A stretch of 64,000 bases of DNA from Incurvaria masculella (lineage: Eukaryota; Arthropoda; Insecta; Lepidoptera; Incurvariidae), in NCBI GenBank assembly GCA_946894095.1, contig OX335657.1, positions 1,240,001-1,304,000 on the forward strand. Direction: 5' to 3'. The notes under the pieces are model-generated. The model saw only the letters and a list, made by a program, of their open reading frames with translations. It made no database searches and was not told the DNA's origin. Of this stretch, positions 19,675-43,682 are shown one piece after another. Each line of letters opens with the position of its first letter. The first letter of the stretch is position 1. Made by a program: the position numbers and the translations under genes.

Positions 19675-22294
19675 AGAAGGTGATATGAAGTGTTCGTAGA
19701 AAGATATGTAAGTAACAGTTGTTATCGCACGCATTTCTGTGTACTGCGCATTCTTAGGAATACACTGTAATTTTTGTATGTTACCCTGCAAACAATAAAC
19801 CGTAGAGTTGCTCGGTACGCAGAGATGTTGACGCATTCCAGAGTCGATTGGACGTTGTTTCTTGGTAGAGAAAGTTTATCTTCGCTAGCGCATAATTGAG
19901 GCGGCTGCTCAGAAAAACAGTCACATTTTTATTTAAAAAACAACTAGGTAATCTTAGGTTAAGGATGTTCAGGGAAGTTTACTTGGCCTTTCCACTGAGA
20001 CGAGAATGTTCACAAGATTTACGTATTGGTGAGATTCGTGTGAAGTGAGAAGTTCAACTATTTAGATTTAACGTAGAGGGTAAGTTTCATAATTTTACTT
20101 AAAAAGCATGATAGCTCAAACATTTTTCATCTTTATTTGATTATTGGATAGATGTGTCCATCTTTTTAAAGTTTTGATTATTTGGTATTTGATGATACAT
20201 CGGACGAGGTATAATGTTATTTTCGCTTTTGATATTTCCGTGAGGATACAATTTCAGATGAAAAAATCTGTAAAGGGAGTTTTGTCCATTATCATGTGAC
20301 TCGAGTGGTTTTAAATGTTTTGAAAAAGTTCCTAAAGCTTTTATATATTTGTAATGTTTTTTTTGTGTGCTTTTTAATCATGTAGATTTTTCCTTCATTT
20401 TAAATATTGATTATTTAAGATTTAAATGAACAAGGCATTCCGCTGGACGATACCTTATTTTATCATTGATATTTTTTTTATATTTTTTGTAACGATCGGA
20501 ACAACTTCAATAATGTCAACAGTGACACGAGGAGCATGCTTTGCATCCCTTTCTTAATTGAAACGGTTCCTTTTAAATCATATTATTCCTTAATATGGCT
20601 CGGAAAAGGGACCGCTAGCAGAACCACACAGATATTGACAAAGTAATTAAAAAATCAATGCTCGTTTATTCGAGTTTTGATCGTGCTTTGGACTGTATTG
20701 TTAGTCTTGACTAGTTTTAAAGAGGACCCATTATTTGGGCGCTGTAATGACAAACAGACGAGAACCATGTTTCTCATGCGCGGCAGGTGGGCCGTATCAA
20801 ACCGCTGAGTCTCGGCCGTACGATGAGAAATTGTTCAAGGTGAAGAAATGTTTCTCTATTCGTTATCAGCTGTCCAGTAAAGGTGATTTTAATTATGTTT
20901 GTATTAAATTCGTTCAGTCGTGTACGAGTTTTTCGTTAGCGTTAAGGTGTATTTTTAGGAATTAGCGATGTATGCGTGATGTAAAGCGCTGGCACATAAT
21001 TTTGATGTTTGAAAACTGAATATTTTACACTGCTGAATACATGTTCAACATTATGTGCAAGTCGTTTACATGTTTAGAGTCATAAGGGAAATGCACATTG
21101 CTTTTTATTTTAATTTTGAACTAACTCCTAGTATCGATCTGAGATTGGTTTGTTTTATGTTGTGATTGATTAAGTTTTTGGTTTTTATTTACTTGTTGCT
21201 TTTAGTGTTTGGATAGAATTACTTGTGTTGCTTCTTGATGATTTTTGAGGCTAGTTTTAAGTTTATGATTGAATTTCGTCTTGCAAAATTATTTTACTTT
21301 TCTTTTAATTTTTTGTTTGAATGATGAAGTAACATTGCACGAATTAATAATTTTGCTTGATTTAATAAACTTAACATTGTCTTGTCGTTTTTGTTTTATT
21401 TTGCTTACTTTAGAGTTACAAACAAACTCACAAACTTGAGCAAACTTGCTTAAAGATTTACAAACAGACTAATATATCTTTGAATTATTTTTATTGCAAA
21501 CTCAAAACACTCAATGTCCCTTCCCGCCGCGTGAAAAGCCGTAACATTTTTCAAACATGTCTAACAACCGCGGTAATCTGAAAAGTATCAAAACGCTATC
21601 GCTTATTGATTGTTTCACTAAAATAAATAGATCACTTGTATCATTTGGAAGTCCCTATATTGGATGGTATCGTTTGCACGATATCGCTTGTTTCGCATCC
21701 AAAAAAACAACACTGTATCCCCAGCACTTGTGGATATTTATTTACAGGTGGATTTTTTTTTAAAACTGGTTTTTTCTACTTTTTCCTTGAGGGTTAACTC
21801 AAATGTTCTGCCCTTCAAAGAGGAGGTAACTACATATGTGCCTTATATGTAGTTACCGCTTTTTTAATAAGGAGGGCAGTGTTCTATTTTTATCAGGCCG
21901 ATGAGAAGTTTATATAAGAATCTATGCTGTTCGTAATGAGTGACAAAATAATGAGAAAACAGATTTTTTTTATTTTATTTTATTTATTTATTTGGAAACT
22001 TATACAGCTAACAGGCAATATTAAAAACTTAAACTACACAAACTATACAGCCAATAATAAAGTTTCACTTTTTAACAAACTAACACAAAAATATATCCAC
22101 TTCATCTAATTACAAATATTGCATCAAATTGACAGGTATGTGAGAAGGTGAGGATGTAAGGGTGTTTGCGGATGTGTTTGTATTAAGTACTATCCGAGCA
22201 AATGCACCTGAATACACAAGGCACATACGAGAACTTTTTCTAACCGAGGACTTTCTTGGGTCCTCGGAATGAATGGTTGCCACAGTCGATCTGT
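19675..22294 (+). other. BicC 3' UTR and/or BicC-Pgm intergenic DNA
   Basis: Mostly single-copy, AT-rich, with many stops. AATAAA occurs near 19793 and 21364. Short open frames here show no recognisable protein. Poly(A) position undetermined. Confidence 0.5.
21808..21879 (+). other. Pre-miRNA-sized hairpin
   Basis: Perfect 13-bp inner stem GGTAACTACATAT (21825-21837 with 21845-21857) and an outer CTGCCCTT pairing at 21869-21879. Could be a cruciform remnant; no expression evidence. Confidence 0.4.
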
Positions 22295-22430
22295 GGCGAC
22301 CATTGTGTTATATAACTGGACAAGGATAGACACACGGACAATTTTTATTGCCGCTTTGAACCATCGTTCATTCAATGCGATGGTACCAACCCCTCCCGGG
22401 ATGAACCCTTCCACCTAGTACATAAGTAAG
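22295..22430 (-). mobile_element. SINE body fragment
   Basis: Contains ATTGCCGCTTTGAACCATCG and CAATGCGATGGTACCAACCC from the shared body. Confidence 0.7.
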
Positions 22431-22439
22431 AAAGGAAGG

Positions 22440-22740
22440 ATGGAGGAAGGAATTCACAGAGCAGTGTGTGAAACTATTGTGCCCGGGCAGCCTAAAAGAA
22501 TCTACGATGAACAGATTGATGATTTACTATGTAACGGTTGGGTAAGTAGCACCTGTCTGAAGACATGTATCTTTGTAGATTAATCAAAAGAAGCTTTCCG
22601 TAAATCATTGCTTTCCGTATTTTTTTTACTAGACATGTTTAGCTAATACAATATGGAGGTCTATTATCTCTGCCTCAAAGAGAAGCGTTTATCTACTCTT
22701 TGCCCATCGCTGAGTAAGAAGTCGCCTTGGCGCTTATAAA
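22440..22740 (+). mobile_element. LINE-like 3' fragment
   Basis: Shares GTGCCCGGGCAGCCTA and AGCACCTGTCTGAAGACATG landmarks with 24180-24510, which ends in (TATG)n. Confidence 0.5.
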
Positions 22741-23157
22741 AATTAAACATTGCTTTTGAATGTGTTTTGAACGATATTAGAAGCCAACGCATTTTATTAT
22801 GTATCCTAAGCAAAAAACACTAGGCGCCAAGTTATTGTGAGCCAAAGTTCAGTATTTTGAATGGCTTGAAACCTTTGTCTTACCTTAATGGATAAACACA
22901 ACAAAAAAAGTATTTAGACATGTTAATCAGCCCTTAGTGGCTTCTCCCACTTAATCAGATGTTAAAAAGAGAAAGAGCTATAACGAACCAAATAACATAT
23001 TGCTTAGTGACCTTCGATGACTTTGACATGACATTTCTCCCTGTGGCGGCACCCGCCGGAGTTTGAGATTGATAGTTTTTTCTATTATCACCGGATCAAG
23101 GTTTTGGTTACTGGTTATCTATCAGTTTCATAGAAGCGCTCGACGAGTAAAGTTGAA

Positions 23158-35600
<12,443 letters not shown>

Positions 35601-35701
35601 GCTCACACGTTCGCCTATACACTACGTTCCACGTACAAACTGAGTTTCAAAATGATTTCAAAACCACCAATGTTGCATGTGTCTGCGTTTTTTTTTTCAT
35701 A

Positions 35702-35995
35702 ATAAAAAAACCGGCCAAGTGCGAGTCGGACTAGCACACTAAGGGTTCCGTACCATCGTCCAAAAGTTAACACAAAAAAATCTCGTTTCTTGTATTTAAT
35801 TTAATATTTAATTTTTTATTTTTTTTATTTTACCCATTTGTTATAGCAGCAAAATAAATACACACTCTGTGAAAATTTTAGCTGCCTACTTATTACGGTT
35901 AATGAGATACAGCCCTGTGACAGACGGACGGACAGCGGAGGCTTAGTAATAGGGTTCCGTTGGCCCCTATTGGGTACGGAACCCTAAAAATCAAC
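35702..35995 (+). mobile_element. CCGGCCAAGTGCGAGTCGGA repeat, copy 3
   Basis: Begins about 100 bp after the Pgm stop and ends GGAACCCTAAAAAT. Confidence 0.75.
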
Positions 35996-36372
35996 TTTTA
36001 GCAAAAAATGCATAGAAAATGTCTTCTCACTGTAGTTTGACATAGGATGAATTAATGTAATCAATAAGTCTGACACATGTTTTGATTGACAGATGTTACG
36101 ATACAAAAACGAGCTGAATCGGAATTATTTTTTCAAACTTTGATTGTATGACGAGCGTGCTTTTTGGATGCTCATCGGTCCAGTTGACACCCACCATAGA
36201 CTAATTGTAAAGAACGGCCGGGCTGTCAGCGAACTCTCGAAATATGTATGGTGTATTTCGGTCACATCTCATTTAGTTACTTGGAAGCATGAAGGTGAAG
36301 AATGTATGGAGAAATAACTTCCATACAACGAGCGCGCAAAAAATGACACCACGCGACTTACAACATTATATC

Positions 36373-37735
36373 TGTATCCGCCACCCCCCGAAGCTCAGTG
36401 GACTGTAGTACGTGGACGGCGGGCGGAGGCGGCGGGGTACAGGGTCTCCGATAGCTCGATCGTAGCGACGTCCGCTACCTCCAGTTCCAGCCGACGGGGT
36501 GCCTCCCTGCAGGACTCGATGTCGATCCGGAGATCTCGTAGGTCAGGGGTCGTGGTGCCGGAACCGAAGCGTAGTATTTCGATCAGAATAAAACACCGTA
36601 ATGTTGTAGCGAACGTAACGTATATTGAAATTTAATTTCCTTAACTACCTTGAAAAGTAATAAAATAGACGGCCACTAGAGCCTCTCCGTACTTTGATTC
36701 CTATTTCGTTTTACAAAATGTACTGCTCTAGCCTTATATCTTTGGTTGTACATGTTGGACTTAAAATCTAAACATATGTGCGGATAGATCTCGCTGAGAT
36801 CTATCCAAATAGTATAAGGTATATTGGCCTTTTGTGGAGACTCGTAAAATAGGCTCAATATTGTTGTCTCCCATTACAATTTCTTGCATAAATATAACTT
36901 TGCCTCAACCCCATTCGTGGTACACATGCTAGACTTTCGTGTTGGGTACATCATTCGATAGGTACTTTTTTCGCTCTTTCCATACATGTACAAATAAATT
37001 CGTAACTTTAAGATTTAATACAATTTCTTGCTTTCAAAGATATTTTACATGGTACATTTTTCGAGTTGCCTCGTTCGGCCGCCAAGAGGGCGCGCGCGTC
37101 GTTGTGCTAAATTCGTCCGCGGCGCGCAGAGCGCGTCCGCTGCTTTTATTTTAAAATGGACTTTTCGTAAATTTACATAATATCTCGTATATGATATATT
37201 CTCAAAAATAACAAAAACATATATTTCTTCCGTGTGGCTTTACATAGGTTATAAAACACTAAGACCATATAGCTTCTAAAATATTATAATATTGTTCGTG
37301 GAGTCATGCGGCACGTATATACATTTATTTACAACAAGACTCATATACTTTATTTACAATATTATTCTAAAAGGACTTATAGCTAACACAATTATCAAAA
37401 AAAATATCGTGGCCTCGCCTGAGGTTACTTAACTGAGCTGTACACGTTATTTATCTTACAGTCCTAAACACACATTATCTAAGTATCGTATATTTACAAC
37501 ATAATACAAATGAACATATTTCGGGGCATAATGTGTGAGTAAGGCAATCTATATCTCGGTGCAAGCAGTCATAATAATATCATAGGGCTTTTCGTGGGTA
37601 TCGGTCGTAGGCGAGGCAGATAATTGTGAAAGGCGTGCGGGGGAGGGGACAGGTAGCGCGCCTGGCAGGTAGTGCGCGTCAGTGTCTTTTGTTTCGGTTC
37701 GCGCTCCTCGTGATATCTTGATTTAGTCCAATACA
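36373..37735 (-). repeat. BEL/Pao 3' LTR
   Basis: Downstream LTR in element orientation, identical by eye to the partner at 41960-43322. It ends about 770 bp past the Pgm stop codon. Confidence 0.95.
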
Positions 37736-37746
37736 CCCCCCTCGGT
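37736..37746 (-). other. BEL/Pao polypurine tract
   Basis: Minus strand reads CGAGGGGG directly against the TG of the 3' LTR, the expected place for plus-strand priming. Confidence 0.7.
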
Positions 37747-37858
37747 AAAATTCCTAATTTAACCCTACGCGGGACTAAATTCGTAGTGTCCTTAGGACCG
37801 TGATAAAAATATGACTTACGTATACGGTTTAGTAACTAACTTATCGGTGAACTTACGT

Positions 37859-40800
37859 TTATAACTTATTTTCGAATATGACGGCGAGTCGCCCTACTGG
37901 ACGTCGAAGTGACCCCGTCTGGGTCCGGATGTCTACCATTCTGATTATGCCGTCTTTTCCAGGGTAGACTGCGCTGACCACGCCCTTTGGCCAGGTGGCT
38001 CGAGGTTGGTTCGGGTCGGTTACGAGGACTACATCACCTATTGTAATCGCTCTACCGGTCGTGTGCCACTTTTGGCGCGGTACCAACGTAGGTAAATATT
38101 CTTTAAGCCAGCGCTTCCAAAAATGGTTGGTGAGTGCTTGCGCTATTCTCCACTGTTTACGTAATTCGTTTGCGTCAAATTTCCCTGGTACGTGATACTC
38201 CCCGGTACTTGAGCCTATCAAAAAATGGTTTGGCGTGAGGCTCTCGTCGTCTCCGTGATCGAGCGAAACATGCGTAAGCGGCCGTGTGTTGACAAGAAAT
38301 TCCGCTTCTGCGAAGAGCGTCGCTAGCGTCTCCGGGTGTGGCGCCCTGCTACACATGGTTGCGCTCAGAGCTATTTTGACTGACTTTATCAAACGTTCCC
38401 AGGCCCCGCCGGCCCACGGTGCGACCGGTGGGTTAAATTTGAACTCGATTTTCCGAAGTTTGGAAAAATTATTTATTGCGTCGGTTTCCAACTCCGAAAT
38501 ACATTTCTGTAACTCGCGATCTGCGCCAACCATATTCGTCCCATTATCGGACCAGATAACTTTAGGCGTGCCGCGGCGGCACATAAACCTTCGGATAGCT
38601 TGAATGCACGAGTCTGCACTCAAGCTCGCTGCAATCTCGAGGTGGATGGCTCTCGTTGTCAGGCACGTGAAAATCACGCCCCAACGCTTTTCACGACGTC
38701 GACCGATGGAGACCTCTAGCGGTCCAAAATAATCCATTCCCGTCATGGTGAATGGCCTTGCGAGGTGAGCGACGCGTTCGTCTGGTAGATTGCCCATTTT
38801 AGGGTTCTGAGGTTTCGCCTTATTTTTCTTACATGTATTGCAGGAAAATTGGATTTTCTTCAATGCCGCTCGTAGTCCGAAAATAAAATATTGTGTGCGT
38901 AAAACGTTAATCTGTTTGTCCGTTCCTTCGTGTCGTAGTCGGTCGTGCGTATCAAAAATAAGGAGCAAAGTGAATCGGTGCCTGCCATCAAGAATTGTAG
39001 GGTTCTTAATGTCGTATTCTATAAAGTTTGTTTTCACTCTACCTTCGGCGCGGAGCACTCCCTCCGAATCTAAGTAGGGACTTAGCGGAATTAGTCGATT
39101 TTTATACGGAAGCGGCTTGTCATTGAGCGCTACACTAGCGCTCCGTGCGGCGGCGTCAAAAACCACGCGGATCTTGTTAGGCTTATTCGGGTTATACACA
39201 GCAAAATGTGGCAGGTAAAATGTACGTGGGCTGATGTTTCCTGCCTCGGCAGACGTTAACTTCCGTGCATAACCCTGTTCGATGTAACGATTAATTTTAT
39301 CTGCGTATCGTTCGGCGAAATCCGTATCTTTTTCCATTTTGATTTCGATGGAACGTAGCCGCTTTTCCGCGTGACGTCTGCTGGGCGGGAAACTGGTATC
39401 GCTGTCCTTCCATAGGAGTCCGGTTTCCCAACGTGGTCCGTCGATCTTTTTTGTTGTACTTTCCAGAATACTGTGAGCTTGCCTAAGGCTCGGCGTAATG
39501 CGTTGTTTGGGCTCGACTCCCATTTCCTCGGCTCCTACGTGCCGTCGAATTAACTCAGATACGTCGGTATTAACGTGCATCACGTAATTTACGTTATTCT
39601 CATTTCTGTGGCCGTTCAAGTGCCCGTGAATGCACCATCCGAGGTGAGTAAATGAGGCTGCCGGCTCGTTAGGTGCACCGTTTCTTATCTGCCGGCCCAC
39701 AATAAGGTGCCAGTTGTCCTGACCTATCAAAATACCTACGGGCGAAGGATTTTCTAAATTTAGCTTAATTCCTTTCAAATGGCTGAAGGCCCGTAACGTC
39801 GCCGTCGGTATCGACGACGCGGCCGGCAAATGAAGCGTTTTCATCGTTTTGGCATTAATAAAAAATTCTTTGGCTTTACTGTCCGCGCCCTTAATGTGCA
39901 ATCCTACGTGACGAGACGCGTCGGTCGTAGTTCCGGCTATGCCGCGTAGGGTCAGCTCACTCGTTGGCCCCGGTAGCCCTAATTTCGTAGCGAGGTCCTC
40001 GTTCATTAACGTGATAGCTGACCCGTCATCAAGGAAAGCTGACGTTTTAATACTTCCGTTAGGTCCGCGTAAAATCACAGGCAATATTTTCAATAGAACT
40101 TTGCTGGAGCAACTTACGCAGCCTACGTCAACTTCGCGTTTATCTTCTGTTTCAGAGGTCGGATTATGTTTTTGTTCGTTGGACCTCCTCAACAGTGGGT
40201 GAGTTTTTCGTGACTTACTCTTAAGGCAATAGTTGCCGCGATGCCCTACCTTTAAGCAACGGTAACATCCATTTAATCTCTGAACCGTTAAAAATCTATC
40301 GTCAACCGACATACCCATGAATTTTGAACAATAATTATATTCATGTCCGTCTTGCTCGCACAACTCGCATTTTCTTACAAATTTAGCGTCGCTGCTTTTA
40401 AAATTCTCGCTCGCGGTAGCAGCGAACACTCGTGGATGCGGCGGGAGTGGGGGTCGGGCGTACGTAGCGCGTGGGAGGTTGCGCGGCTCCCTGATTGGCT
40501 GAGGCGCGCCACTTGACGCTACTGCGGGTGTTGCTAAATCAAAACGTCTCGGGATGTTGTGTGCGATTTGGTCTAACCATCGCTCAAATATACAAATTGG
40601 AGGTTGTTTCGACTGATCGTTCTGCGCGTGAAGCCACCACATATGACGTAGATGCTCCGGTAACTTATCTTCGATACTATTAAGCAAATCGGTATCTTCA
40701 ACGCGAGCTCGGTAGTTTGCTGCGCGGTCGGAATTATTAAAATAAGACACGGAGTCCGAATACACAACAGACATGAGACCTCCAATAAGTGTAGCCAGAT

Positions 40801-41905
40801 CGCACAAACTTTCTCGGCTTGTTGAGTCGCGAATTCTCGGAAATGATTTTATCGAAGTTAACATTTGAGACACAACAATAGAAGGGGACCCGTATTTATC
40901 TTCTAGCCGGTTAAAAATTCTTTTCAGATTTGACGGGTGATTCAAAAGTACTGAAACCGTACGGCGCGCCTCTCCTTGCAGTGACTTTTGAACTTTTGCA
41001 AAAACATCGCGATCGGACAAGCTTTTATTATTTAAAAGTGAATTTAACGTGTCCGCATAAATATACCATTGCCCAATGGAACCATCAAAATTAGGGAGAT
41101 CGTTAAGTGACTGCTTTGCACCAAGATATAAAATAGCCTTACTCACATGGTCCGCGGTGGCCGGCGATGCGGCGGCTGCGGCGTCGGCGTTCCAGGCTCG
41201 CTCCCTCGCAGGCACTGGGTCGGTCACTCGGTGGGCAGGAGCAGTCACTTCGCGCACAGGTATCGTCACTTCGGGCACAGGTACTGTCACTTTGCACACA
41301 AGCTCGTTCACGTGCGGGGCTCGTTCGGCTGGCAGCAGTCTCGCGTCCTCTTGTTGCTGCAGCCATTTGCGGGTCAGCTCCTCCCGGTTCGGCTCGTCGA
41401 GGTCGTCGCCGCCGCACGATGATTCTTCTTCTAGGCAGATTAGCCGCGCCTGGGCTAGCTGCGTCGCTGCTTGGGCTTCTTCCAGCTTCCGCTTGGCCAG
41501 CTCCATCTCGGCCTGACGTCGCTGTCTGGATCTGGCCGTGCTGGTCGTAGATGCCGCTCGTCCGCTGCGTGCCGGTGCCGGAGGTCCGTTGTCTGGTCGT
41601 GGTCGCACGGTGTCGTGCGTGTCCGCCGTCGTGGTGCCATGAGACCACGTGTTGGTCTCCGTCGCGGTGGCACGTGGACGTGTGGAAGGCGTGGCGGTCC
41701 TCTCGGCTCGTTCTGTCGGCGGCGTCCCGGACGGCTGCTTCGGTGAGTCGGTCCCTCCCTCGGGTGGCGCAGGGGGGCCGGACGTCGTGGGGTTGGTCGC
41801 GGCCTCTGGCGTCGTGGAGATGGCCGCGGTCGTGGCTTGTTCCGACGGAGTTCTTGTTGCAGCCGCAGGTCGTTCCGCGTTCTTCCGGCTTCTCGTGATC
41901 GGCAT
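37859..41905 (-). CDS. BEL/Pao gag-protease-integrase polyprotein with RT/RNase H deleted
   Basis: 1348 aa from the ATG at 41905. The frame is open further up, into the LTR, but without another ATG. In order: a Thr/Pro/Ala-rich N-terminus; a charged helix near 125-160; gag; two CCHC knuckles (CX2CX4HX4C) near 511-560; an aspartic protease with FLDDGSA near 620; the first RT residues, IRVVFDAAAR, near 910. The frame then jumps within a few residues to the linker LSPYLDSEGVLRAEGRV and a complete integrase. The integrase has its zinc-binding His/Cys region, then Asp in GMDYFGP, Asp in WSDNGTN (61 residues between) and Glu in GAWERLIK (49 between), and a C-terminal GDVVLV region. The YxDD polymerase box and RNase H are absent, yet there is no stop or frameshift. 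BEL/Pao polyproteins are usually several hundred residues longer. Confidence 0.92.
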   Translation of the reverse strand: MPITRSRKNAERPAAATRTPSEQATTAAISTTPEAATNPTTSGPPAPPEGGTDSPKQPSGTPPTERAERTATPSTRPRATATETNTWSHGTTTADTHDTVRPRPDNGPPAPARSGRAASTTSTARSRQRRQAEMELAKRKLEEAQAATQLAQARLICLEEESSCGGDDLDEPNREELTRKWLQQQEDARLLPAERAPHVNELVCKVTVPVPEVTIPVREVTAPAHRVTDPVPARERAWNADAAAAASPATADHVSKAILYLGAKQSLNDLPNFDGSIGQWYIYADTLNSLLNNKSLSDRDVFAKVQKSLQGEARRTVSVLLNHPSNLKRIFNRLEDKYGSPSIVVSQMLTSIKSFPRIRDSTSRESLCDLATLIGGLMSVVYSDSVSYFNNSDRAANYRARVEDTDLLNSIEDKLPEHLRHMWWLHAQNDQSKQPPICIFERWLDQIAHNIPRRFDLATPAVASSGAPQPIREPRNLPRATYARPPLPPHPRVFAATASENFKSSDAKFVRKCELCEQDGHEYNYCSKFMGMSVDDRFLTVQRLNGCYRCLKVGHRGNYCLKSKSRKTHPLLRRSNEQKHNPTSETEDKREVDVGCVSCSSKVLLKILPVILRGPNGSIKTSAFLDDGSAITLMNEDLATKLGLPGPTSELTLRGIAGTTTDASRHVGLHIKGADSKAKEFFINAKTMKTLHLPAASSIPTATLRAFSHLKGIKLNLENPSPVGILIGQDNWHLIVGRQIRNGAPNEPAASFTHLGWCIHGHLNGHRNENNVNYVMHVNTDVSELIRRHVGAEEMGVEPKQRITPSLRQAHSILESTTKKIDGPRWETGLLWKDSDTSFPPSRRHAEKRLRSIEIKMEKDTDFAERYADKINRYIEQGYARKLTSAEAGNISPRTFYLPHFAVYNPNKPNKIRVVFDAAARSASVALNDKPLPYKNRLIPLSPYLDSEGVLRAEGRVKTNFIEYDIKNPTILDGRHRFTLLLIFDTHDRLRHEGTDKQINVLRTQYFIFGLRAALKKIQFSCNTCKKNKAKPQNPKMGNLPDERVAHLARPFTMTGMDYFGPLEVSIGRRREKRWGVIFTCLTTRAIHLEIAASLSADSCIQAIRRFMCRRGTPKVIWSDNGTNMVGADRELQKCISELETDAINNFSKLRKIEFKFNPPVAPWAGGAWERLIKSVKIALSATMCSRAPHPETLATLFAEAEFLVNTRPLTHVSLDHGDDESLTPNHFLIGSSTGEYHVPGKFDANELRKQWRIAQALTNHFWKRWLKEYLPTLVPRQKWHTTGRAITIGDVVLVTDPNQPRATWPKGVVSAVYPGKDGIIRMVDIRTQTGSLRRPVGRLAVIFENKL

Positions 41906-41935
41906 GATGTTGTCGTGATCCAGGTCGCAGGGACT

Positions 41936-41957
41936 GGATCCGGCTCGAAGTGGACCA
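41936..41957 (-). other. BEL/Pao primer-binding site, tRNA-Tyr-like
   Basis: It begins TGGTCC two bases after the LTR and continues TTCGAGCCGG after an extra AC. Without the AC it is complementary to the 3' end of a typical animal tRNA-Tyr (recalled, not searched). Another tRNA primer is possible. Confidence 0.55.
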
Positions 41958-41959
41958 GA

Positions 41960-43322
41960 TGTATCCGCCACCCCCCGAAGCTCAGTGGACTGTAGTACGT
42001 GGACGGCGGGCGGAGGCGGCGGGGTACAGGGTCTCCGATAGCTCGATCGTAGCGACGTCCGCTACCTCCAGTTCCAGCCGACGGGGTGCCTCCCTGCAGG
42101 ACTCGATGTCGATCCGGAGATCTCGTAGGTCAGGGGTCGTGGTGCCGGAACCGAAGCGTAGTATTTCGATCAGAATAAAACACCGTAATGTTGTAGCGAA
42201 CGTAACGTATATTGAAATTTAATTTCCTTAACTACCTTGAAAAGTAATAAAATAGACGGCCACTAGAGCCTCTCCGTACTTTGATTCCTATTTCGTTTTA
42301 CAAAATGTACTGCTCTAGCCTTATATCTTTGGTTGTACATGTTGGACTTAAAATCTAAACATATGTGCGGATAGATCTCGCTGAGATCTATCCAAATAGT
42401 ATAAGGTATATTGGCCTTTTGTGGAGACTCGTAAAATAGGCTCAATATTGTTGTCTCCCATTACAATTTCTTGCATAAATATAACTTTGCCTCAACCCCA
42501 TTCGTGGTACACATGCTAGACTTTCGTGTTGGGTACATCATTCGATAGGTACTTTTTTCGCTCTTTCCATACATGTACAAATAAATTCGTAACTTTAAGA
42601 TTTAATACAATTTCTTGCTTTCAAAGATATTTTACATGGTACATTTTTCGAGTTGCCTCGTTCGGCCGCCAAGAGGGCGCGCGCGTCGTTGTGCTAAATT
42701 CGTCCGCGGCGCGCAGAGCGCGTCCGCTGCTTTTATTTTAAAATGGACTTTTCGTAAATTTACATAATATCTCGTATATGATATATTCTCAAAAATAACA
42801 AAAACATATATTTCTTCCGTGTGGCTTTACATAGGTTATAAAACACTAAGACCATATAGCTTCTAAAATATTATAATATTGTTCGTGGAGTCATGCGGCA
42901 CGTATATACATTTATTTACAACAAGACTCATATACTTTATTTACAATATTATTCTAAAAGGACTTATAGCTAACACAATTATCAAAAAAAATATCGTGGC
43001 CTCGCCTGAGGTTACTTAACTGAGCTGTACACGTTATTTATCTTACAGTCCTAAACACACATTATCTAAGTATCGTATATTTACAACATAATACAAATGA
43101 ACATATTTCGGGGCATAATGTGTGAGTAAGGCAATCTATATCTCGGTGCAAGCAGTCATAATAATATCATAGGGCTTTTCGTGGGTATCGGTCGTAGGCG
43201 AGGCAGATAATTGTGAAAGGCGTGCGGGGGAGGGGACAGGTAGCGCGCCTGGCAGGTAGTGCGCGTCAGTGTCTTTTGTTTCGGTTCGCGCTCCTCGTGA
43301 TATCTTGATTTAGTCCAATACA
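41960..43322 (-). repeat. BEL/Pao 5' LTR
   Basis: Upstream LTR in element orientation, offset exactly 5587 bp from its partner. It should carry the element promoter; no TATA box was assigned with confidence. Confidence 0.95.
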
Positions 43323-43682
43323 ATATCGCCGTACACATTTGTAGCGTAGTGATGAAAACAGAGAAAAATACAATTTGAAGTCTCCCAAATTGGTAGGTAA
43401 ACTGATAAAGATAAGAATTATTTTTCAATGAACCGGATGGTCATTACATCATTATTCATTCGTAATGATGTATTCAGCGAGTGCCGAAACAAATGCCAAA
43501 TTCCTCCAGAGGCACAATTGACATGTCGACACTTTTTTAGTTACAACCCTTCTCCTGTTATTTCTACACCACCATGCTTGGAAGGGTTTCTAATTATATT
43601 CGGTTAGTTCGGACTTTATCATTGATGGTTAGGGCAATTTTTCATCATGGGATATCATAGACTAGGAGGTCGCGACAAAAAT

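Larger units (their letters stand above)
36373..43322 (-). mobile_element. BEL/Pao LTR retrotransposon lacking RT/RNase H, recent insertion
   Basis: 6950 bp bounded by 1363-bp direct LTRs that begin TG and end CA, flanked on both sides by ATATC (36368-36372 and 43323-43327), a 5-bp target duplication as usual for LTR integration. The two LTRs look identical wherever I compared them, implying a recent insertion. On the minus strand a tRNA-like primer site follows the 5' LTR and a purine tract GAGGGGG precedes the 3' LTR. The single open frame has gag, protease and integrase, but the polymerase core is gone. It lies between Pgm and SLC38A9 and interrupts neither. Confidence 0.95.

Noticed and set aside
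20735..20965. 76-codon plus frame between BicC and Pgm
   Set aside because: No family match, no splice context, and codon use like surrounding AT-rich DNA.
36676..37154. Identical 60- and 71-codon frames in both LTRs
   Set aside because: Duplicated only because the LTRs are identical; no recognisable protein.
41076..41918. Several plus-strand open frames of 90-146 codons opposite the BEL/Pao gag region
   Set aside because: Shadows of GC-rich gag codons; no family resemblance.
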